DNA of 64,000 bases from Plantago elongata (taxonomy: Eukaryota > Streptophyta > Magnoliopsida > Lamiales > Plantaginaceae), in the NCBI GenBank assembly GCA_036897095.1, contig JAYMSP010000068.1, positions 1 through 64,000 on the forward strand. Reading direction: 5' to 3'. The number at the start of each line of letters is the position of its first letter. Position 1 is the first letter of the stretch. The notes below the pieces were generated by a model. That model worked only from the letters and a program-made list of their open reading frames with translations. It was not told the DNA's origin and did no database searches. This document shows positions 12,739-23,287 of this stretch, in pieces. A program made the translations under genes and the position numbers.

Positions 12739-12907
12739 ACGGATTAGGCCATTTCTTTCCAATCGAATTCATTAGACAAAAGCCTGTGAATTCTGGTGAT
12801 AAATAGATTTTCAGTATGCTAAAGCAGTCCTTCCAATTAATATCAACAAGTCAAAGTTAAATAGAAGTGAATCATAGGAGCTAATGAGCTATCTTTGAAC
12901 AGAATCA

Positions 12908-14017
12908 TCATGTTTTATTCAAGCTCAGGTCTTGTAATAGCCAACGTGGTCGCGTATCTTCTTGATAAGGAGAGACGCTTGCACTGGTAACTATTGACCT
13001 GTGCTCACCACATTCTTCACCATCAGGTACCTTTGTTGAAGAAGAACAAAGTTCCTTAAACTTATTCGGCCGATCAAAATCGTTTAGTTCAGGCAAGTGG
13101 CTTTTTGGTTTTTTCTTCCTCGTACAATGCCCAATACTCAATGTTAATTCCACTTCCACTTCTGGTTCTTCATCGATTTTCGAGTCCTTTTGCTCTTCAA
13201 TCACATGCAGACTTGATGTGGTGGCTTCGCTCGGCCTCTCAATGTCAAATCTGAGTGGCATTCTTGAGCTCTCTCCTGAGCAGCTACCGCTCATTTCTCT
13301 AGGATCGTCTCTCGCACTAAATATCTGGAAAAAGTTCGTTTCCTGATGATTGCTCAAAATAGGAAAACTGGCATTGTTCGTTGATGGTGCTGAATCATTT
13401 CGCTGTGTTGCTCCATTTTCGAGTTCGCGCATCAAATTCTTTTGACGACTGTATAACCGATGCAGCTCCTCAACCTGCATTAAGATCAGCTTACTAAGTA
13501 AATGCTTTCAAAAGATCAGGCAAAAAACTGCTTTAGTAACTTATTTTCAGCAGACTAGCTCATTTTTAAACTGCTATAATCAACTGTTCTCTGATACTTG
13601 CGAGTTCCAGATAAACGCACTCGGGGAAAACAATTGCTGAATAAAACAGTGATAAGGTTTCTCCCAAGTCATATAAAAACTTTCTCAACAGGAACACTTG
13701 TGTATCCCGAAAATTATGAGAAAAGGCGCAATCATTTGAATAACTTTGTCAGCTTACACCTAACAGTCACAACCTGTGAACATATTCCTGATCACAGTGC
13801 AAGAAATATTGAATGCAACTTAACTGACCTGATGCTTAAATATCTCTTCGTGCATCAGGATCGTCCTCCTGACAGACTCGATTTTCTGCAAATCGTGTGT
13901 CCTATCCATTGAATACGCCTCTTGCTCGGAACAAGACTGATGAAAGCTTAATGCAAGAGTACTTGTATGTGCACCTCTATTCAATGGACTGATAAGACTT
14001 TGAAGTTTGGTTGTCAT
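12908..14017 (-). CDS. ELHRLY-motif protein, DUF863-like, function unknown
   Basis: Two coding exons: 14019-13829 (start taken at ATG 14017) and 13474-12908. Together they give about 251 aa ending at TGA. The junction joins EEIFKHQ to VEELHRLYSRQKNLMREL, a motif seen at the head of plant DUF863-related nuclear proteins. Further along are an acidic VEVELTLSIG segment (an LxLxI, EAR-like string), a basic RKKKPKS stretch and a C-terminal RPRWLLQDLSLNKT. There is no signal peptide or membrane segment. Acceptor CTTTCAG sits directly before GCATG, so an upstream leader exon is likely; an in-frame ATG at 14044 would add nine residues if that intron is retained. The gene is convergent with the peroxidase, the two stop codons being about 170 bp apart. 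Real by motif and codon pattern; biochemical role not known. Confidence 0.7.
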
Positions 14018-14815
14018 GCCTGAAAGACAAGACATTGTGGCCACTTAGATTCAACAAATCTAACCAACTTCTTTTTCTCAAAAAACCCAAAGTAATTGAG
14101 GCCGTCTATTTTCAAAAGCAACAAGACCAAAATCTAAAGCAAACCATATGGAGTGCTTAACTGATAGATAAAAGAATGAAGAAAGACTAATAATTGGTAC
14201 CAAATTTTGACAATTATGTAATAAGCCCTTGAAAAACATGACATAGAGATAACAATGTTAATTATCCTGTCCCATGAAAAGCCAACTATTCACCATTAAG
14301 ATTCATTTACAATTAAGCTTAGTATCAGACTTTACAGCACAGATAATGTATTAAAAGCAGTGTTTATCTTAACAAGCATAAACATACACACAAGGCTTGA
14401 AGTTGTTGTCACAAAACCATAAAGTCAATAAAAGTGGCTTGATATTATTCTCTTCTTTCATCTTATGGCCAAAACTACATTAGACACTTCATGTCATGTT
14501 TCATGATTAGATCTAACTTTGCTGCTTCTTGATGTTGACAATTTATTCAATTATCTTAACTTGTTTCAGTAGTGGATATACATTGCCAAACATGCCTTAA
14601 GATACTGTTCATTTCTTTCAGCTCAACCTTCAAAATATCTTAGTTTGTCTGATCTTGTAAAAAATGATCTATTCTAAGCATGAAATCAAGGTTTGCAGAG
14701 AGGAAAGAAAGAAAACTGAGACAAAATGGATGTGTAGTAAAGCAATAACATTTGCATCACATAACTCATAATTAAGAACAGCAGAACGAAGCATGAACAG
14801 AACGACAATCCGTAC

Positions 14816-14960
14816 CTGGAACCGGAGACAGAAACGAATCTCATTGAATGTCTGCCTCTTGTTTACATGAGCTCCAACTATAACAGAACTCTCCAAGAAA
14901 ACGAACCCCACGAAAGAAAAGGCCGAGTAGTAGCACGTAAATACGAATCCAAATGACACG
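14816..14960 (-). other. Probable 5'UTR exon of the ELHRLY-motif gene
   Basis: On the minus strand this ends in GGTTCCAG followed by GTACGG, a good donor that could splice to the acceptor at 14020. It contains an ATG (CAATGAGATTCG) that would be a short uORF out of frame with the main ATG after splicing. The upstream limit is unknown. Confidence 0.4.
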
Positions 14961-14999
14961 TAAACGTGTAGTTCGGACAGAACAGAGAATGAACTGAAA

Positions 15000-15954
15000 A
15001 GACCAGATTAAGTCCAGCTAGCTAGCTTGTTGCCAGGCCAAGAGAATACAAAGTCTACTCTCCTAATTATGTGTCTTAAACAGACAAGATATCAGAAATG
15101 AATCTGTGGCAATAAAGAATGCCAATCACAATCTTCTTCATACAAGGCCTAATGCAATAGTAATAAAGAATCCATCTGTACCAAATACAAAAGTTAATTA
15201 AGCAAAATAGTGATGATATTCTGATTGGACAATAAACAACGTATCAATCTGCGGTAAACAATAAACATTTATAAACTAAAGACTTAATCATGGAGTTATA
15301 AAACAATTAAGGGCTAGGTGACAGGCTGTGAACATGTGTTGTTGTTATTGTTGTTGTTGTGTTTGAGAATTTGAGAAAGAAGAAGGATATATCATATACA
15401 TATACTACATAAGATGATGAGTACTTAGTTAGCTGTAGCAAGATAATAGAATAGAATAGTTTCATGTGTTGGTCTTTAGTTCACTTTGGTTTGTTTAATA
15501 ATCATTTTGTATTTAGGAAGATCATCAAATGAATTAGGAAGATTGGAACCCCACATGAGTTAGCTAGCTAGCAAGGTAGAGAATCATATCATATGATATC
15601 ATAGTTTAGTATAGAGTATAGTATGGTAGTACTACAGTATATTAGGATATGTTTAAAATCAATCAATGTACATGTACAATTATTCAAGTACAACATGGCT
15701 TTTCCTAAACTTCAGCCGATGTACCCTTGTGACCTTAATATTCCAGGCAGGTCTTTGCAGGCCACATATGATATCAATGAGTATGACCCCCCTTATCAAT
15801 GCCATTTACCCTTGTATACAGTACGTTTTGTACTACTGCTATCATGATATATGGTATGGTAATTAGTAAATAGTTGATTTTTATCGACTGTAATTAATCG
15901 TTACCGGCTTTGAAGAATTGGAACTGATACGGAATTAAGAGTGAGCTCTCTGAG
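15000..15954. other. Intergenic, no gene seen
   Basis: AT-rich, with short overlapping ORFs near 15623-15866 that have no recognisable domain. GCTAGCTAGC motifs and a run of TATCATATGATATC palindromes near 15590 are simple sequence. It may contain the promoter of the minus-strand gene ending at 12908. Confidence 0.5.
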
Positions 15955-16345
15955 AGGAATTACTGACTAGTTAAACAGCATATGTGATGCTCTATGGAAG
16001 ACCTACAAAGAGAGATCACCGTCCCCTTGTGGGATTCAGACAGCTTGAGGCCTCCCCTTGAGTAAACTATTGAATCACTACCCGACTTGTCCAGAGCAAG
16101 CTGGTTAAAGGGTCTAATCCGCTCTCTTTCACGTGTGCAATGCTGGCGAGTAACCCCTTTGAGATGCACACGGTGAAGGGATCACTCGGAAGAGTTTTTC
16201 CATGTAGGTGAACTGGTCTTTTGGTAAGTCGTTATAGCACGAGGCTCCACAAACTGAACGCCTTGAGGGTCTTTCATTGACATTTTTCGAAGAAGTATTC
16301 CTTGGTTCAACACCTGACTTAAGTGCCTAAATGAGGTCACGAACA
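15955..16345. repeat. Unclassified GC-richer repeat-like block
   Basis: About 390 bp clearly richer in GC than its surroundings, with phrases such as GGGATCACTCGGAAGAG and GTAGGTGAACTGG. It has no open frame or terminal repeats that I can find. It looks like a piece of a dispersed non-coding repeat, but I cannot assign a family. Confidence 0.3.
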
Positions 16346-16978
16346 TGACATTTTACACCGTATCAAATGGTATTGTATTTCTTCTAGTTTGCCATGACTT
16401 GGAATTATTTTTTAATGTTTGTAAACAGATCAAGGGACCCTTAATATTGACAAAGGCATAAGCCATTAACCAGTACAGCAGGATGATTTACATTTACAAG
16501 CCTGGAACTGGAAGCATATAATGAGAAACAAAAGCTTTAATCAAAGATGGTGACACATGAGATTTTTTGCCTAGTTCACCTAACATTTTTATGGTGCAAA
16601 GCAACATGAAATAAATTTGAATTGAGCGTAAAGAGATGGATCTTTATGTTTCCTTATCTCATGATAATTCTTGACTCATGACCCTTCATAGAATCATGTC
16701 CTCGGGTTCTTGAATGTACTATATATGTGGTCATGGAATAGAGACTATCACCCTGATGCCAACAACCATCATTGCACTTCAGGGAATCACGCACACTGTC
16801 GGTGTCCAAGAACCACACATATTTAAATCAAATTCAACTACGGAGGTAAACGAGTCGATTATCAAATAACTCCACTAGAGATTGAGTTTGATCAAGTTAA
16901 CTTTATGCTCGGCATGTTGAGTAAGCGACTCTAGAGTGGGACTCGAGATATATAGCGTGCTCGGTAAATAATATTATA

Positions 16979-17164
16979 TCCGCCCCAGACTCAACTTCTC
17001 ATTTGACTTTTTTCTGATCAACATTGTTTAACTTTGAGTTTGATTTAATCACATATAAACTCTAATGAATTTATTTAAAATGTAATGAATTTTTGAAATG
17101 TAATGAAATTTGTGATCATTAGACGAAAAAAGTTAAATGGAAAGTTAAATTGAAAGGGATGGAG
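16979..17164. mobile_element. Stowaway-like MITE
   Basis: Ends are TATCCGCCCCAGACTC at the left and GAAAGGGATGGAGTA at the right, flanked by TA. Subterminal CATTTGACTTTTTTC at the left pairs with the complement of GAAAAAAGTTAAATG at the right. 186 bp, non-coding. Confidence 0.6.
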
Positions 17165-18184
17165 TATAAGATGTATTTACAATTAACATCTTATAATTCA
17201 ATATATAAATGTACTAAAATAATGAGTCTTGATGAATGAATCTATCTCGATCTGTTAGTTAAACGAGCACAAATAAAATAAAGTTCATGCTAGGCGTTAT
17301 TGTCTATCATATGATCTAAATTTGAACCTTAACCGATTGGGACATATGAATATTTGTCTAGACTTGACTAACACGCAAGCATAATCCCTAAGTCAAACTT
17401 TGTAACTAGGGTTGAGTATTATTGAACCGGACCCAAATTTCACCCGGTCATGGACCTGACCCGATCTGAATTCGGACCGATCCATTTTTTGGTTCGAGCC
17501 TGTGTTTTATACTAGTTCCCTTTATCAACTGTGAAGTCTTTAGACATCAATCCTATATATTTTCCCTTAAAATTTTAATTAATTAAAATACATTATATAC
17601 GAAAGTAATTTTCTTTTTTACAATAACAAGCTCTCAAACCCTAATTAACTCGGTTCGATCTGAGTTACAAAGAAAAACAGAAGAATATAGAATGAGTTAG
17701 AGAATAAATCTGAAAGAAGAAAATAAATTCTACTAACTTGAGTGAAATAGTAGCAGAGAAGATGTTGATCTCTAACGGTATTCTCCATCCAACGGCTACA
17801 ATGACTTGGACAGTTAGCTTCCTTTTGCAAATACACCCTTGAACTTTACCAATTAAACCTTCAAGTCCCCGACCATCTGAAAGTTTTGCAATCAACACCA
17901 AAATTACATGAAACAAGGCTCTGTTTCCTGTACATTTTTCTTGTTTGCTTACTCCATTTCAGTCAAATTCCGCATATTTTCTCCATGCAGCTAAGCTAAT
18001 AATAATATAAGCAGACACATTCCAAATTATGATCAACTCAAGTTGAGGTATACAATACTATCATCATATCCTCTATCTTTCAAATGCCTCCTCTATGCAT
18101 TAGTACAGGTCCAATTTCAACCATTCATTCAAAATTTCTAATTCTGAGCGACACCCTTTTTCACTTTATACAGTACTACTATGG
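17165..18184. other. Intergenic; possible hAT end at 17409
   Basis: No gene. AGGGTTGAGTATTATTGAACCGGACCC near 17409, and the C/G-rich ACCCGATCTGAATTCGGACCG after it, resemble the termini of the hAT-type element at 41334. No matching second end was located. The minus ORFs at 17645-17916 lack recognisable content. Confidence 0.4.
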
Positions 18185-18297
18185 TACTGATTGGTATAGA
18201 ATTTGAATAGCCGTTTTCAATTGGAATTGAATATCTTTTATACAAAATATTCGATTTGAATGGGAAGATGGCCGCTCCAGCAGTATAACAAACATAA
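18185..18297 (+). mobile_element. Tourist-like MITE, family 2 copy C
   Basis: CTGATTGGTATAGAATTTGA...AAATATTCGATTTGA...CTCCAGCAGTATAACAAAC aligns throughout with the complement of 54494-54606. End sequences TGATTGGTATAG and (complement) TGTTTGTTATAC are imperfect inverted repeats. About 110 bp. Confidence 0.65.
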
Positions 18298-18535
18298 CAT
18301 ATATATATCATTATATTCTCTAATTTTCAGTACATTAAACTGGCCACCTAAATTTACTTGACATTGATAGAGTTCAGTTTACGTTATAGTTATAAGTTAA
18401 GTTAATTTTGAGGTGTGTAACATGGATTATGCTAAGTATACACACACAGGTAAGATATATAAATGGAGAAAGAGTATTGCTTGTATTAGCATACAAGAGA
18501 AATGAGGAATTAGGCAACAACAAAATTACAACAAG

Positions 18536-18990
18536 TAGGGGTGTGACCGTGTAACTGGTAAGAATGTTCGTGTTTGAGTTTGACCTATCCAAATTATTCA
18601 TGAACATGTTTATTAACAACGAGCATAAACGTAAAATTTATTGTACGGCAGTACGTAAACTCTACGTGAACAAATTATATTTAAAATAAATATATATTTT
18701 ATTTCATAGGAAATTATTTTAAAGAGACCTTTTCTTCTATTTTTATCATATTTTTGCATGATTTTGGAGTTTCTTTATATTTCGAACACGAACAATGAAC
18801 TAGACTGTTCGCGAACACAATCTTAACGAATAAACAAATTAAAATGTTCACGAACAATATCTTAAAAAATACTAACGAACAGAATATGAAATCTCAAAAT
18901 TTTAATGAATAAAACATGAACAAGTGAATAAGATGTTCGACGAACACTAATATAAAAATTATTAATGAATAAATATTCATTAAACTCCAA
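18536..18990. mobile_element. Candidate hAT-type non-autonomous element
   Basis: Begins TAGGGGTGTGACCG, a hAT-like end, and is full of GTTCG and CGAAC motifs (GTTCGTGTTTG, TTCGCGAACAC, GTTCACGAACA), which are typical subterminal repeats of such elements. The right boundary and target duplication were not resolved. Confidence 0.4.
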
Positions 18991-20026
18991 TTGTCAATTC
19001 GTTTGGTTCAAAATATAACCCCAATAATTGGCTTTGAGTATTCCTTAGTCTTGCTAACTCTAACCCCAAATTGTTGGTAAATTTATAGCTAAGGCTAAAC
19101 TTGTGTGCCCACGCCATATGAATAAACTAATTGCTACTGGGTTGGTGTAAAAAATTCACTGTCCGACTCAACCGTACAAACCTTCTTCGATCACCTGCAC
19201 ACGTCAATTCTTGCTAAAAAAGCTTAATCGGGTTGGAAAAAGTTAACCCGTCGATGAGAGGTGGGTGGCGGATTGCATTGGTGCATATTATACTTATTAA
19301 AGAATGAGTTACTTTTGTAGGAACTCTTATGTCTGAAAACAATAATAGCATCTAGAATCATAGCCCCTGAACTATGGCAATGTATCACGAATTTGTAGAA
19401 TTAAATTACAACATCATCCAATAATTATATTTTGCATCGTAATTGGTGTAACCGAAGTATAGAATAGACCTTATTATCTTGTTGCACGAATCAAGATGTA
19501 ATCATTAACAATTTAACGTTGTTGATGTCTCAGATTTCAATATACATTTGGTGATTAATTAGCTAGAATCAAACTCCTAATTAAGGTGTTAAACAGATAA
19601 GATGATTGGAATCATGACAAAATCATCAGATACTAAACAATGTTAAGGAATAAAAATACTAAACAATGTTAAGGAATAAGAAATCATCGAGATTTGAGAA
19701 AATTATTAGAGGCGGGATTAGAAACTTCTCACGCCTCACTGTCTTCCAAAAGCTAAAGATCCAAATATATCTGTCTCTTAAAACACATCTAATTAATTAA
19801 ATAATTTGTGTTTTCCTTTAAATTTATTCGTCTATTATCCTCCTTGAAGCTTGAACTGCTCTCCATACTCTTCCACATGATTTCAACTCATTTTATACTC
19901 TTAAAATTGTTATATACTCAACTTAAGGTTGAAAAAATAAAATGAGAAGGAAAAGTAATGAAAGATGCTTGCTTTTACATAGGATCAGAGCAATGAGCAT
20001 CCCCATCATTTACTATTTCCAATATG
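18991..20026. other. Intergenic, no gene seen
   Basis: AT-rich, without a supported ORF. ATACTAAACAATGTTAAGGAATAA occurs twice in tandem near 19631-19680, a small local duplication. Confidence 0.5.
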
Positions 20027-20265
20027 TATTGACTCAAGTAGTAAAGGGTTCAATTTCATGCGTAAGATTTCGGGTTCAAACTTCACCAGTGCAATTTGCA
20101 CTTGTCAAAGGGCTTTAAGGGCTCCACAGTGCTCGACTTCAGAAATGAGAACAGGGAGTATGGCAATACGCACCAAAATAGCCTTCGTAGCGGGTTCTTT
20201 TGGCGAAGAATGAAATCCCCATAGGTGGAGAAAGTTTACTCGTTCCCTAAATATTTAACTGGTGG
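20027..20265 (+). mobile_element. tRNA-derived SINE-like unit
   Basis: Shows a box-A-like GACTCAAGTAGTAAAGGG and, about 35 bp on, a box-B-like GGGTTCAAACTTC. These are followed by CAGTGCAATTTGCACTTGTCAAAGGG and a non-coding body. This is the arrangement of plant tRNA-derived SINEs. The 3' tail and target duplication are not clear, so the limits are approximate. Confidence 0.55.
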
Positions 20266-22444
20266 TTGGTTACTATGATGTTTATGCGATTATGCTTTAT
20301 TGATGTTATATTTGTAGAAAGCCAGACAGTCCTTAAAAGCAAAGGACTAGCAGGTGGGACATAAACATTGTCAATTTGTCATGTCCACTCAGATGCCGAA
20401 GAGATGATAAGTCCCAAGCATGCTTGGAAATCTTGTTTGTCCATGGTATTGTGACTTTGTTTCATGTCTAGCACCAGTATTTAGGACAACTTACAAGCAT
20501 CTTATTCTCAGCTCATTCCATCAAACAGTAAAGACTTATCCAACCACAAGTTTCCAGAACTAAGAACAGGATCGAATTTAGACTACCATCGACTATTCAA
20601 CATTGGATAGCATAAGACTGGGCCAAAGAAGGAAAAACAACGATGGATTTGGATGAAGTTATCGTCCATATATCTGGAAATCAATGCTCTGGTGGAATGG
20701 AAATGTGATTCAGTCCCAAGCACCAAATTGACATTTCCATCGTTATTTCCAAGTACTGACCGATCATCATAGCAGTAATGAGCTTTGATCTGATTCGTGA
20801 TTTGCACAGGAATTGGACAACCTCTGTGCAAATTTTGTCAAAGTTAAGTTGACTTCTTTGTGCCACATTTGTAAAAGATCAGTGCAAAAATTGTAAAAAT
20901 TCAGTACCTTCCCAACCACCACCAGGCACCAGATGCAGCAAACCTGCTAAGTTGAATAAATAAGAACCTAGCAAGTTATTTCTTAATTACATTTGATGAT
21001 ACAGTCAACTAGCCTCAAATTACTGTAAAATAGAACGTTCCCTTTTAGTTTTGCATCTTCTCCAGTGGGCAGTAACACATCTGGCTGAGGCGTATAGCAG
21101 CTCCGGCAGAGAACTGTGACAGAGCTCTTACAGTGTGGCCACTTGCCACGAGTCTCCACTGGGAGCTTTAAATCTCCTAAAGCTTAAAAGCTACCAGATA
21201 ACAGCTGCTACCGCTCCAATAACAGCTCTGATCTGGTAGCTTTAAAACCTCCTGAACAGACCTATAGTTTCCATTGACTATAGCTGTTCTCTAGTCATTG
21301 GAGGCACTATATCTTTCTTTCTTTTTTAGTTCTGTTTTATTTTAAGATGTCAATTGAAGAAAAAGGAAATTCAAAAATAAAAAAATGATACTCATTTAAA
21401 GAAAAATGAGGTGCCAGTGTCCATTTGCAGCTCAGTCAACGCTTAATCCAAATTCAGTGTAACTAGGCAAACTTTCAGTGGTGCAGATGTAATTCACCTA
21501 ATTTAAAAAGGTACGAATCCAAGATTTAAGCAATATTAGGTATGTTAGTAGAATCCAGGAACATGGATGGAGTCTAAATGATACTACCAAAGGTTCTTTT
21601 TCAGAAAGATGACAAGAAACTACCTTACAATTCCAGCTCTGCAGCATTTTCTTTCTTTTTGTAATGATGGTGGTGGTTGTGGGTGGGGTTGTGTGTGTGT
21701 TTGGGGGGGGCGGGGGGGTTGCAAACTGAATTCGAAAATCAGGCAAGTAAGGGCTCATTCTAGAGGAATACATTCAGGCTACATGGGAAATAATTTCAAC
21801 AGATAATGAGAATCACAAAATCGATGAACAGACTGTTTGCACAAGAAAAAAGAATAATTACTGTGCAGCTGATGGACAGTAATTTATCCTTATCAGAAGT
21901 TCTAGCTTACTGCTTAAAGATGCAGCACCATGGCATCAACTTCAGCATTTGATTCATCCCTATGTTTGAACCCATGGAATGACCAGCTAATGAGATTCTA
22001 ACCAAGAGCAACTGATGGTTGGAAACAACTTTCACACCCTCTCTTCAGTCGACTTTTATTTGGGTTGCAGACATTTACAGTAGGCTTCTGTAATCTAGAT
22101 TCTAGAGTACAAACTTGCATTGAGACTATGAATTATAAGTTCATATAGGATTTAACACAACAAAGCAGAAGCAATACCATCAAGCAAAAAAGCGACTGCA
22201 TCGCAGAAATAATTGTTATATTTTGCTTGTCTTCAGAATTACAGGTCTAATAGATAGATGCCTGCTTTAGTTTACAGGATCTACCCAATTGACACTTTGT
22301 TACATGAATGTACTGTACTCATTCTACTCTTTTGCATGCAAAAAGCCAATAACTTAGGCCCCTAGATAACAGAAGCTGCTGGAAATGCAAATTACCTGAA
22401 TCAAATGACCATTTGTGGTATAAAGGCCATATGAATCTGGCCGG
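20266..22444. other. Intergenic, no gene established
   Basis: No convincing coding region. Palindromic AGCTnnnAGCT-rich sequence near 21080-21260 (repeated AGCTCC, AGCTTTAA, CAGCTGCTA) suggests a degenerate inverted element. On the minus strand, 22591-22398 ends in GATTCAG then GTAATT, a good donor, so it could be a non-coding or 3'UTR exon of the PORR gene. Confidence 0.4.
21688..21722 (+). repeat. G-rich low-complexity tract
   Basis: GTGTGTGTTT followed by (G)8 C (G)7, preceded by GGTGGTTGTGGGTGGGG. It has at least four G-runs within about 50 bases, enough for a G-quadruplex on the + strand. Confidence 0.6.
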
Positions 22445-22470
22445 TCTTGGAAGTTGAGAAACTTCCAAGA
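22445..22470. other. Perfect 11-bp hairpin with GAGA loop
   Basis: TCTTGGAAGTT, GAGA, AACTTCCAAGA: every base of the 11-bp stem pairs, and the + strand loop fits the GNRA pattern. Function unknown; it may be chance. Confidence 0.6.
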
Positions 22471-22551
22471 TTCTACCTACTGCTCTTGATGGAAAATCAT
22501 TACTTCGGCTCAAGACATTTGGTCGAATCTTAACTTGATTGCAGGTCAGCA

Positions 22552-22780
22552 ACTGCAAGTTTAAGGATACAAGGAAAAACCAGTAAGACATTAGGAAATA
22601 TCTTATGGAGATTAGAAAGGAAAATAAACTGCAAGTTTAAGGATGTGAACAAAAAGTCAGTGATATCTTAGAAATTATCTGATAGAGACTAGAAAGGAAT
22701 ATAAACTTGCAAGTTTAAGGATGTGAAAGAAAGGTCAGTGATATTTTAGAAATTATCTGATGGCGGTTAGAAAAATTAAC
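22552..22780. repeat. Three tandem copies of a 76-bp unit
   Basis: The phrase TGCAAGTTTAAGGAT...GTGATATxTTAGAAATTATCTGAT...AGAAAGGAAxATAAAC repeats with starts near 22552, 22628 and 22704. It lies about 500 bp past the PORR stop codon, so it could be in or beyond that gene's 3'UTR. Confidence 0.8.
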
Positions 22781-23287
22781 TCAATCGGCATCATAACAAT
22801 CTGTGTATAGCAATCACAGACATATAAACAGGATGAAAGAATATATACAATTCCTTTAGATCATATTTCACATCAACAAAAAAAGCTACAAAATAACATA
22901 CATGATCATGAGGATGAAGTGAAGGCAGAGCTATCTTACATCCCAGAGGCAAATTTCACACCTATATCTTATCTAAGACTAATGATCTTAACTGCAGTAG
23001 CACAAATGTTCTTTGATCTTATTTTGAATCGGCCAAGTGCAAAAAAAGCATGTTTACTCATGAACTCTTGTGCAAATTATGATACACTTATCAGTCATAC
23101 ATGATTTTGAATCAATGGTGACATATAATAAATCGGTTCAGGTATATACCGTATTTGCAGCAAAATGAATACAGAATAGTAAGTTCAGAATCAAACTATC
23201 TTTACTGCTACAGAAGTGCATATAGTTTCAAGACATAATACTCTATTCAAAGTAAGAAAAAAGGATAGATAATGAACTCATAGCTAT

